In this document: positions 54,698 to 62,440 of the stretch, one piece after another
Position numbering within the stretch: the stretch's first letter is position 1
Layout of the letters: the number at the start of each line of letters is the position of its first letter
Assembly (NCBI GenBank): GCA_903834135.1
Contig: CAILHZ010000016.1
Span: 62,001-126,000, forward strand
DNA length: 64,000 bases
Direction of reading: 5' to 3'
Source of the DNA: an uncultured Opitutia bacterium
GTDB lineage: Bacteria > Verrucomicrobiota > Verrucomicrobiia > Opitutales > Opitutaceae
The notes under the pieces: model-generated
Database searches by the model: none
Seen by the model: the letters and a program-made list of their open reading frames with translations, nothing else
Told to the model about the DNA's origin: nothing
Position numbers and translations under genes: made by a program

Positions 54698-55855
54698 TTA
54701 CTGGGAAGCAGGCACGGCAACCATATCTAGGCCAAAATTAACACCTGGCCTAGCAAAAGCTGAGACTCCTATAGCTGAGGCTGCAGGAGCTCTTAAGGGA
54801 TCAAAATACACTCCACGTAAATCACTTAATGCGGTGCGTACTTTAGGATCACCTACATAGTAGGTTGCTTTGACTAGATTGCGGTAGCTTGAACCTGAGT
54901 AGTAAAGTACAGAGCCTAGTCTCTCAAATACACGTAATAATTGTTCAGTTGAGCTGTTGATTAGATCCGACTGGATTTGCCCCACAAAAATTAGTGGTGT
55001 ACCTGCTTTAACACGAACAAAGCTGCTATACCTCGGTGATTTGTGAAGCCATGGGAAATACCAATATGTTACAGATTCAGTATCTGTTGGTATCAGATAT
55101 CCCGAGGCCACCATTTCGATTTCGGCTGGATAATCACCAATCCACTCAATAAAAACTACCGGCGGAGCAGATCCATTAAAGGCCAATTCAATTTCATGAA
55201 TAATATCAGCATGATTTAAACCAGGTTTAATAAATGCCTTAAGTTGTACACAATCTTTTGGAGCTAATCCTAAGTGCGTTAGACTACGTGTAAGTCCAAT
55301 TAAGGTTAAACGAATAGCCGCCATTGGATCAGGGCCTTTTTCAGCTTGGCCAGAGATAAACACTTTAGCTCCCTTAGGAAGAATAGATGCATTGACGTCT
55401 ATTCGCGTTACTTGACTTACGCTTGTGTCTGAAACAGCGACTGCTTCACAACAAAGAAGTGCCTTTTCATTAGAAAGCTGTGTTCGAACGATCGTAACTG
55501 CAGGCATTACGCCTGAAAACTGTCGTTTAATTTCTATATCAAGTAAATCAAGCTGCAGTTCATTTGTAATATAAAACGTTAACCTGACCACGTGCTGAAG
55601 ACTGCTACCTGACTTAACTAGTTCAGACTTTAGTTCTGTAATTAAAGAACTGGACTGTACTGCACTGTCATGATCGAGATTGTTTGGATAAATCTGGCCA
55701 GTAAATACGAGCGGTAGATCAGCCACACGTACTGCATCTGCCCCTACATTACCGGCTTGAGTAAAGCGGTGTAGAGATTCCTTACTTTCTACATTTTTAC
55801 TGCAACCGATAGTTATCAACCAACCATATGCAGCTAGTAATAAAATTCTTTTCAT
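54698..55855 (-). CDS. Lipoprotein with three tandem RidA/YjgF-like domains
   Basis: The ATG at 55855 gives 385 residues with signal LLLAAYGWLITIGC and lipidated Cys18. Three RidA-like domains follow: about 40-142 (DLPLVFTGQIYP...CCEAVAV), 149-253 (AKVFISGQAEKG...IEMVASGY) and 270-382 (GTPLIFVGQIQSD...LDMVAVP). The catalytic Arg of RidA (in PARSCVEV) is replaced in all three (V120, V233, A359), and only domain 2 keeps the Glu (E245). It is therefore unlikely to be a standard imine deaminase. It overlaps the preceding PVC cytochrome by 4 bp (ATGA). Confidence 0.82.
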   Translation of the reverse strand: MKRILLLAAYGWLITIGCSKNVESKESLHRFTQAGNVGADAVRVADLPLVFTGQIYPNNLDHDSAVQSSSLITELKSELVKSGSSLQHVVRLTFYITNELQLDLLDIEIKRQFSGVMPAVTIVRTQLSNEKALLCCEAVAVSDTSVSQVTRIDVNASILPKGAKVFISGQAEKGPDPMAAIRLTLIGLTRSLTHLGLAPKDCVQLKAFIKPGLNHADIIHEIELAFNGSAPPVVFIEWIGDYPAEIEMVASGYLIPTDTESVTYWYFPWLHKSPRYSSFVRVKAGTPLIFVGQIQSDLINSSTEQLLRVFERLGSVLYYSGSSYRNLVKATYYVGDPKVRTALSDLRGVYFDPLRAPAASAIGVSAFARPGVNFGLDMVAVPASQ

Positions 55856-58458
55856 TTTGCCGCAGTATCTAATTGAGCTAACTCGGTATCGGTCCACGCA
55901 TTTACCCGACTTACAATAATACGGCGCATAAGCGCTACATCCGCTGGATTAACCGCTGAAGCATTATTACCAAAAGAACGTCTTACATAGGTAAGAACTC
56001 CAGCCAGTTGCTCATCAGACATTGAAGCTAAAGGCGGCATAGCGGCTGGTAAACCAGGAGTCCCTTCTTTACCTTTAAGTACAATACGTATTGCTGAATC
56101 AGCTGAAACAGCATTTGCCCAACGACCCTCTTTTAAAGCAGGCGCAACTCCAGCTTTGCCTAAACCATCAGGCTGATGACATGCAGCACAAAGACCATAG
56201 GTAACACCACCTTGATCGAATAATTTCTTTTGCTCTATAGTTAATGCAGCCACAGGCGGTCTCGCTGCTTTTCTAGCTAATCGTACACGAATAGATACTG
56301 CCATCGACTTAGCCTTATCACGTACGATTACATCAGGTGAATGCACAGCAATTTCTTCTAGTTTATCCGCACTTAGCACTACACCTGAGATTTTTGTAGC
56401 ACCTGCAAATAAAGCAAAACGCGCCGATTGAGGCAGTGTAGTATCACATAATGCTGAAGTAAGGGCCTGCACACCCTCTTTGCCTGAAACAATAAGATGA
56501 ACAGATAAATCCTCAAGCAGTGGAGACGATCCAAACAAGTTACCATGGTTAGCATGTATTAAGGATTCAATTCTCGCGAGAACCTCTGTCTCATGACCAC
56601 GCAAGCCAATCAGAATACTATCATTAATTGAAGGATGCTCATTTGCTCGCGCTAATATCGACCACAATAAATTTAAAGATGAAGAATCTGAAGTACCAGA
56701 TAAACTGAGTGCAATTTGCGTAAGTACAATCGGAGTCTCACTCTCTACGCGCTCATTTAACTTTTTAATTAGAGCTACACCATCGGATGAACGTAAAATT
56801 GCTTCCCCAGTCTGAATAGAAGCAACACGTACATGTTCATCCATATCGTTAATTCCGATTTCAAGATCCTTTACTGATATAAGTCCTAATCCTTCAAGAC
56901 ACCAAAGAGCAGAAACACGATCTCTTGGTAATGTAGCGTGCGATAAGCGCTCTCTTAATAATAATCCAAAGGCTGGATCATGTGATTCAACGATTAATCG
57001 CTGTGCAGTATCACGCGTCCAACCATTCGAATTCTCTAAAAGCGATATAAGCTGCTCATGTGAAGCATGTGTAAAATCTGGAGTTTTTCCAAGTGTGCCC
57101 TTGTCGTAAACAATTCTATAAATACGTCCCATCCCCCAGAGTGGACTATTCAGTCTTCTATCGAGAATTTGGTTTTTTAAGTAAGTTGTAGCAAACTGAT
57201 AGCCTTCAAGCATACCACGATAATAATCTACTACATATAATGCTCCATCAGGCCCATTTGCTGTATAAACAGGTCTAAAGCGCTCATCTGTTGATGTCAG
57301 GAAATCTATTCCTTGGTATGCATTAACAGCACTTAAACGACCTTCAGCCTCTACAATAATATCTCGCTTAACGAGATTACCTGCAGGTTCTGGAACAAAG
57401 GCATTCCCATTAAAACTCTTGGGAAAATTATCTCCGCGATATATAACAGGTGCAGATGCAGCCGTAAATACAGCCAAGGTTGCATCAGCACGTAACTGAG
57501 CTTTCTGGTATCCTCGATTTACACCAGGTGTAGGACGTGAGGGCCATGTGGATTGATCTGTAGCGATTTGAAAATTCGATCCGTAAAGCGGAATGCGACG
57601 ATCCTGTTTTGCGGCATAATGCGAAGGTACAAAATCACCACGTAATTGATCACTGTTAGAATCATAAAAAAGTCTCCCAAAATCATCTTGTGAAATGCCC
57701 CATTGCCCAAGAGCTGGCATTGGTTCTTTTTTCCATACACCTGCAAATTCCCTCCAGCGTAATTTGTAACTGGCATTATAAAGCCAATTATCACGACCCC
57801 ACAAAAGTCCGTTAGCGCTAGCCTCTATATTTTCAGGAGTGCCGTAGTCATTAGCTAAGAGTACTTTTTCGTGCATGCGTCCATCGCCAACCGTATCCTT
57901 TGTTAACCATAGATTTGGTGGATCACCCACAACAACTTGATCTCGAACAAAAGCTATCGCACGAGGTACATTCATATGATCCCAGTACACAGTCCTTTTA
58001 TCATAAACACCGTCGTGATGCGTTGATTCTAAGTAAACAACTCTACCGTCAGGCCGATCAGGCAGGGGCTTACCTTTTTCTAAATATATAGGGAGCTCTT
58101 TAATTATCTCAGCATTATAGGCACCTAATTCTGCAACCCAAAGTCTTCCACGTGAATCAAACGCCATCATCACGGGATCGTGAACCATGGGTTCTGATGC
58201 AACTGCTTCAATATGAAAGCCAGGCGGTAATATAAAAGTCTTGAGTGCTTCCTGCACCGATAGCGCCTCTTTAGTAGGCAACATGATATCAGGATTTGGC
58301 GGTCTTTGAGCCTCATCGTTTGGATGATCGCCAAGCTGGGCTAAAGCTAAAGTACTGCCCTTAAAAATTAAAATAAGTGCAAATAAATAGTTGGGCCAGA
58401 AACGCCATTTAATGGTCTGCATGAGATAATATAAAGATACTTTTAAACTAATTCCCAT
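55852..58458 (-). CDS. PVC-type dehydrogenase with C-terminal cytochrome c domain
   Basis: This 868-residue paralogue of the gene at 52137 has a hydrophobic signal (FWPNYLFALILIFKGSTLALAQ) and the same order: dehydrogenase propeller (GFHIEAVASEPMVHDPVMMAFDSRGRLWVAELGAY, SNSDQLRGDFVPSHY), HEAT-like repeats and a cytochrome c domain with CAACH (757-761) and MPPLASMSDEQLAGVLTYVRR. The start is ATG 58458 (AGG 6-8 bp upstream) or M13 at 58422. Its stop overlaps the triple-RidA lipoprotein gene, so the two are probably made together. Confidence 0.88.
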   Translation of the reverse strand: MGISLKVSLYYLMQTIKWRFWPNYLFALILIFKGSTLALAQLGDHPNDEAQRPPNPDIMLPTKEALSVQEALKTFILPPGFHIEAVASEPMVHDPVMMAFDSRGRLWVAELGAYNAEIIKELPIYLEKGKPLPDRPDGRVVYLESTHHDGVYDKRTVYWDHMNVPRAIAFVRDQVVVGDPPNLWLTKDTVGDGRMHEKVLLANDYGTPENIEASANGLLWGRDNWLYNASYKLRWREFAGVWKKEPMPALGQWGISQDDFGRLFYDSNSDQLRGDFVPSHYAAKQDRRIPLYGSNFQIATDQSTWPSRPTPGVNRGYQKAQLRADATLAVFTAASAPVIYRGDNFPKSFNGNAFVPEPAGNLVKRDIIVEAEGRLSAVNAYQGIDFLTSTDERFRPVYTANGPDGALYVVDYYRGMLEGYQFATTYLKNQILDRRLNSPLWGMGRIYRIVYDKGTLGKTPDFTHASHEQLISLLENSNGWTRDTAQRLIVESHDPAFGLLLRERLSHATLPRDRVSALWCLEGLGLISVKDLEIGINDMDEHVRVASIQTGEAILRSSDGVALIKKLNERVESETPIVLTQIALSLSGTSDSSSLNLLWSILARANEHPSINDSILIGLRGHETEVLARIESLIHANHGNLFGSSPLLEDLSVHLIVSGKEGVQALTSALCDTTLPQSARFALFAGATKISGVVLSADKLEEIAVHSPDVIVRDKAKSMAVSIRVRLARKAARPPVAALTIEQKKLFDQGGVTYGLCAACHQPDGLGKAGVAPALKEGRWANAVSADSAIRIVLKGKEGTPGLPAAMPPLASMSDEQLAGVLTYVRRSFGNNASAVNPADVALMRRIIVSRVNAWTDTELAQLDTAAK

Positions 58459-58532
58459 TCAAACCTAAATGTCTCAAAATAATGCATTTTCAGAGCGAAA
58501 CTGATTGCCTACACCCCCTATTACAAGGCACC

Positions 58533-58538
58533 TATAAT
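58533..58538 (+). promoter_or_regulatory. -10 element of the NagA-like gene
   Basis: A perfect TATAAT ends 5 bp before the GTG start at 58544, so the mRNA would begin at or within the start codon. A TTGCCT lies further upstream (58505-58510), with a 22-bp spacer. Confidence 0.45.
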
Positions 58539-58543
58539 GGTAC

Positions 58544-59452
58544 GTGAGAGGCTTATTCGATATTCAAGTTAATGGGTACGCTGGAATCGATTTTCAGCGC
58601 GAACCCACACAACAGCAAATCCGTCATGCTTGTGATAAATTAAAGGAACACGGCACTGATCGCATACTCGCTACCTTTATCACAGACAAACCAGGGTCTT
58701 TTGAGTTAAAACTTAAAACGTTTGAGTCCTACCGCAAAGCAGACCCCGTAATCAAACAAATGATCGTGGGGTACCATTTAGAGGGACCTTACTTAAGTGC
58801 TGAACCAGGTTTTTGTGGTGCGCACCCCGCAGAGTTAATGAAAGACCCGTCAATTGCTGAATTCAAAGTATGGCAAGATGCAGCAGGTGGTTCAATCAGG
58901 CTAGTAACTTTAGCACCAGAGAGACCAGGATCGTTTGATTTCATATCTGAACTTACACGCTCAGGTGTTCGTGTTTCGCTTGGTCACACAAACGCTTCTG
59001 AAGAGCAAATTGATCTATCGATCAAAGCAGGTGCTACTTTATGCACACATTTAGGTAATGGATGCCCTGCTCTACTACACAGGCACGATAATATCATACA
59101 AAGACTGGTTGCACGCGATGAACTTACGGCATGCTTCATCCCTGACGGTATTCACTTACCTCCCCACGTTCTTAAAAATTTATATAAAGTAAAACCTGCA
59201 TCTAAAGTTATTATTACTACTGATGCGATGGCAGCGGCAGGAGCTGTTCCAGGCAAATACAGTCTTGGCCATCTTGAAATGGAAGTAGGCGAAGATCATG
59301 TAGTAAGAATGCCAGGTGCTAAGACTTTTGCAGGCAGTGCACTAACACTTAATAAAGGCGTAGAAAACTCCGCACTTTGGCTCGGTCTCTCCTCTGCGCA
59401 AGCAATTGATCTAGCATCGAAAATTCCAGCACACGTTTTAGGCTATTCTTAA
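58544..59452 (+). CDS. NagA-like amidohydrolase without the usual beta-domain
   Basis: The 302-residue protein is the TIM-barrel core of N-acetylglucosamine-6-phosphate deacetylase: GLFDIQVNGYAGIDF, GYHLEGPYL (metal Glu), SLGHTNAS (His), THLGNGCPAL (His), IPDGIHL and ITTDAMAAAG (catalytic Asp). It begins where NagA normally enters the barrel, and lacks about 50 N-terminal residues and the C-terminal return of the beta-sandwich. The GTG start is fixed by a TAA 9 bp upstream. It would deacetylate an amino-sugar phosphate, or a related substrate. Confidence 0.85.
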   Translation: MRGLFDIQVNGYAGIDFQREPTQQQIRHACDKLKEHGTDRILATFITDKPGSFELKLKTFESYRKADPVIKQMIVGYHLEGPYLSAEPGFCGAHPAELMKDPSIAEFKVWQDAAGGSIRLVTLAPERPGSFDFISELTRSGVRVSLGHTNASEEQIDLSIKAGATLCTHLGNGCPALLHRHDNIIQRLVARDELTACFIPDGIHLPPHVLKNLYKVKPASKVIITTDAMAAAGAVPGKYSLGHLEMEVGEDHVVRMPGAKTFAGSALTLNKGVENSALWLGLSSAQAIDLASKIPAHVLGYS

Positions 59453-59457
59453 GATTC

Positions 59458-60450
59458 ATGAAAACACCCCAATTCACATTTGCATCTATTTTCATCTTAC
59501 TGCTTTCAGCGACCCTAGGCTTCGCAGAGCCCGAGCTTAAAATTGGAGTTATTGGTCTAGATACATCACATGCTATTGAATTTGCTAAATTATTTAATGA
59601 TCCAGCAGATGAAAATCATATACCTGGCGCACATATCGTATGTGCATTTCCAGGAGGTAGTCCCGACGTAGTCTTGAGTGCTAGCCGCGTTAAAGGTTTT
59701 ACAGAACAGATGCGTACAAAATATGGTGTTAAAATAGTTAGCACCATTGATGAAGTCGTAAAAGCAAGTGACGCTATTATGATTTTAAGTGTCGACGGGC
59801 GCACTCACCTAGCTCAAGCCAAGCAAGTATTTGGTTCCGGTAAACCTGTTTTTATTGATAAGCCACTAGGTGGAAATTTAGCCCAAGTACTCGAAATTAC
59901 AGAACTAGCGAAAAAAACAGATACTCCTTTATTTAGCGCCTCATCACTTCGCTACACATCGGGTTTGGCAAAATTAAAGACACAAAAAATTGGTCGTATG
60001 CTTGGGGCGATTTCTTATGGCCCTGCTCATATAGAACCCCATCACCCAGATTTGTATTTTTATGGCATCCATGCCACTGAAGCACTTTTCACTTTAATGG
60101 GTCCGGGTTGTATTTCAGTTAGCAGAACTCACACTCAAGATAGCGATGTTGTAACAGGAGTGTGGAAAGACGGAAGAACAGGCGTAGTTTACGGATTCCG
60201 TGAGGGAAAATCAGTATACCGAGTTACAGTATTTGGAACAAAAGGCGTTTACGATCAAGAAGACGGTAAAGATTATTCGGGATTAATTACACACGTCTTA
60301 ACCTTTTTTAGAACTCGGGTATCGCCAGTGCCTATAGCCGAGACAATAGAAATTATGGCGTTTATGGAAGCTGCCGATACTAGTAAGAAACTAGACGGGA
60401 AATCCGTGTTACTATCAGAGACCTTAGCGGAAAATACTCCTAAGCAATAA
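59458..60450 (+). CDS. Exported Gfo/Idh/MocA-type oxidoreductase
   Basis: The 330-residue protein has a Sec signal peptide (FASIFILLLSATLGFAEPE) followed by a Rossmann fold, KIGVIGLDTSHAIEFAKLFND, of a Gfo/Idh group where the GxGxxG is loosened to GVIGLDTSH. DKPLGGN replaces EKP with the catalytic Lys kept. An exported member should carry tightly bound NAD(P), as known for glucose-fructose oxidoreductase. It follows the NagA-like gene by 5 bp and faces the isomerase gene. Confidence 0.82.
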   Translation: MKTPQFTFASIFILLLSATLGFAEPELKIGVIGLDTSHAIEFAKLFNDPADENHIPGAHIVCAFPGGSPDVVLSASRVKGFTEQMRTKYGVKIVSTIDEVVKASDAIMILSVDGRTHLAQAKQVFGSGKPVFIDKPLGGNLAQVLEITELAKKTDTPLFSASSLRYTSGLAKLKTQKIGRMLGAISYGPAHIEPHHPDLYFYGIHATEALFTLMGPGCISVSRTHTQDSDVVTGVWKDGRTGVVYGFREGKSVYRVTVFGTKGVYDQEDGKDYSGLITHVLTFFRTRVSPVPIAETIEIMAFMEAADTSKKLDGKSVLLSETLAENTPKQ

Positions 60451-60478
60451 GGTATAAAGCCACTAGGCTTTATATACC
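60451..60478. terminator. Convergent hairpin between oxidoreductase and isomerase
   Basis: GGTATAAAGCC (60451-60461) pairs with GGCTTTATATACC (60466-60478) with a 2-nt bulge and 4-nt loop. It spans the gap and runs into the stop codon of the minus-strand isomerase gene. There is no long U-tract, so termination is likely but not certain. Confidence 0.5.
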
Positions 60479-61354
60479 TAAATCTTTGCGGATTTCATTC
60501 ATCATAACAGAAAACATCTTTCCGTATCGGATATATGATTCTCTTCTGACTTCAGGTGTAGCCTGAGGAGCACCCGCATGAATGATACTAGCTACATGAG
60601 GTTCAATTGTAATTGAGCCACGGTAACCCGATTTAAGTAAATTAGTTAAGATTCGCCTAACTTCTGCATCTCCTTCTCCTGGCATCGTAAAGAGGGAGCT
60701 CTTACCACCCGCTGGATTTTTCTTACAGTCCTTCACATGCACGTGATTAATAAATGGCTTAACAGCATTATAATAATCCCAGGCGTCGAGTCCGTAAGCC
60801 ACGGTGTTCCCGATATCAAAAAGAACTCCCACCGAAGGATGATTTACACGCTCATGAAATTCTTTTGCATGCGCAGGACTTAAACCACCCCATCCTTCAC
60901 AATTTTCATGAAGTAAGGTGATTCCTCCCTCAGCGGCTAATGTTGCAAGAATCTTATATCTTCTGATGGACTCATCACGCCACGCATCAAGACTTACATC
61001 ACCTCTTACCCAACTCATTGTCCTGATGAAAGGAGTACCCACGCGCTTCATGCGTGGAATAACTGCCTTAAGTTCACTCTCATCTAATGAAAAGTCTCCA
61101 GTAATAGGTCTACTCCAATTACCTATACTTGATGCAAATGCAGTCACACGCATTGCTGCCTCATCTAGCTTGAGTGCAACATCTTCAAATTCAGAATCAG
61201 TAATTTGCCAGGATGTTTGTTTACCACCCACTAATCTCAACTCTGTAGCATTCCAGCCAATAGCCTGATTTGCACTGATTTGCCCTAGCAAATCATCCGA
61301 TGCCTCATCAGCAAGTCCAGAGAGAGTAAGTGCAGCAATAGGTAACCTATTCAT
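60470..61354 (-). CDS. Sugar phosphate isomerase/epimerase (xylose-isomerase-like TIM barrel)
   Basis: The 294-residue cytoplasmic protein has the AP_endonuc_2-type barrel. Metal ligands are seen in LLHENCEGWGG (Glu), VGVLFDIGNTVAYG (Asp), INHVHVKDCKKN (His) and ITIEPHV (Glu). Such enzymes epimerise or isomerise sugars, inositols or keto-sugars. The upstream neighbours, exported oxidoreductase and amidohydrolase, suggest catabolism of an oxidised sugar. The substrate is unknown. Confidence 0.85.
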   Translation of the reverse strand: MNRLPIAALTLSGLADEASDDLLGQISANQAIGWNATELRLVGGKQTSWQITDSEFEDVALKLDEAAMRVTAFASSIGNWSRPITGDFSLDESELKAVIPRMKRVGTPFIRTMSWVRGDVSLDAWRDESIRRYKILATLAAEGGITLLHENCEGWGGLSPAHAKEFHERVNHPSVGVLFDIGNTVAYGLDAWDYYNAVKPFINHVHVKDCKKNPAGGKSSLFTMPGEGDAEVRRILTNLLKSGYRGSITIEPHVASIIHAGAPQATPEVRRESYIRYGKMFSVMMNEIRKDLGI

Positions 61355-61413
61355 TTAAATAAAAAGCCATCACTGCCATTAATCAGCAAGTAAGTTTATG
61401 CAAAAAGTGCAGC

Positions 61414-62352
61414 TTACCCAATATCGTTAAAATTAAACATTTTCTTTGCGTTCAAATAGAGAATCTTACGAAGCACTGGTTCTGGAATCCCCAAAGAACG
61501 CCACATAGCAAACTTTTCTACACTCGAACACGTAAGTCCGACACCCGTTCTGCATGAACAGTCTGAACCAAACAGTAGCTTGTCTTGATGACGCTCAACA
61601 AAGGATTTACCAAAATCAGGCTGCCTTAAAAGAGCATTAGTTCCTGAACCAGCAGATACATCACCATAAAAATTAGGGTAATCTGTTAACCAACGATCTG
61701 TTAATCCACCAGGTGTGATATGTGTTTTAGGATAAAGACCGTCCTTAGCAGAAAAATTTTTATCTACATAGCACCAGAAAGTCATGGCGTGGCCGATAAA
61801 TTTAACAGTTGGGAACCTTTCTAGCACTCGGTGAAATCGTTCGAATCCAACATTGTACATTCCTTCTTGGAAATGCATGAGTACAGGAACACCACGATCA
61901 CGTGCTAATTCAGCAACTTTTATAATATAATCTGAATCACACTCTACCTTATCCTTTAATTCACCAATACCAATAGCCCCCTTATCTAAGTAACGTTCAA
62001 TTTCTTTTACTGCGCCTGGTGCATTTACATCGTCATTAGAAAAATATTCAAATTCTCCACCAGGGTGCTTTTGAACAAATTCATAAGTATGCCCAACAGG
62101 CATAACACCCGCTGCTAGTTGATTGGAACGACCTGCAGGTAATAAAATTGTTTTTGTAATTTTATTAATACGCTGATGATGAAATAACTGCTCATCTGTG
62201 CGACCAGAGAAAGGTGTATGTTGATGAATATCAATAATAGGGATAGCGCCAGCTTGTGTCGCCCCATGCACTAAGCACTGTGTGCCAATAAGCCCAAGAG
62301 CAGTCGTTGCTAGAAAGTCACGACGCGTATATTTATTTGGTGATAAATTCAT
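61414..62352 (-). CDS. Tat-exported amidohydrolase (amidohydro-rel TIM barrel)
   Basis: The 312-residue protein has a twin-arginine signal (TRRDFLATTALGLIGTQCLVHGA). The amidohydrolase-2 fold shows DIHQHT (HxH), a Glu in MHFQEGMYN, GHAMTFW (His) and LLFGSDCS (Asp). Its relatives are metal-dependent lactonases, decarboxylases or deacylases. Tat export suggests folding or metal loading in the cytoplasm before transport. It is 60 bp from the isomerase gene on the same strand. Confidence 0.85.
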   Translation of the reverse strand: MNLSPNKYTRRDFLATTALGLIGTQCLVHGATQAGAIPIIDIHQHTPFSGRTDEQLFHHQRINKITKTILLPAGRSNQLAAGVMPVGHTYEFVQKHPGGEFEYFSNDDVNAPGAVKEIERYLDKGAIGIGELKDKVECDSDYIIKVAELARDRGVPVLMHFQEGMYNVGFERFHRVLERFPTVKFIGHAMTFWCYVDKNFSAKDGLYPKTHITPGGLTDRWLTDYPNFYGDVSAGSGTNALLRQPDFGKSFVERHQDKLLFGSDCSCRTGVGLTCSSVEKFAMWRSLGIPEPVLRKILYLNAKKMFNFNDIG

Positions 62353-62380
62353 TTAAAAAATTCTGTTCGATTTAGTGAAT

Positions 62381-62417
62381 AAAAAAAGCAATCGATCTAC
62401 AAGATACGATTGCTTTT
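62381..62417 (-). terminator. Rho-independent terminator of the right-hand TonB receptor
   Basis: AAAAGCAATCG (62384-62394) and CGATTGCTTTT (62407-62417) form an 11-bp stem around a 12-nt loop. On the minus strand it is followed by T residues, as expected after the receptor gene ending at 62441. Confidence 0.85.
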
Positions 62418-62440
62418 AAATATTAAGAATTAAAAAACTC

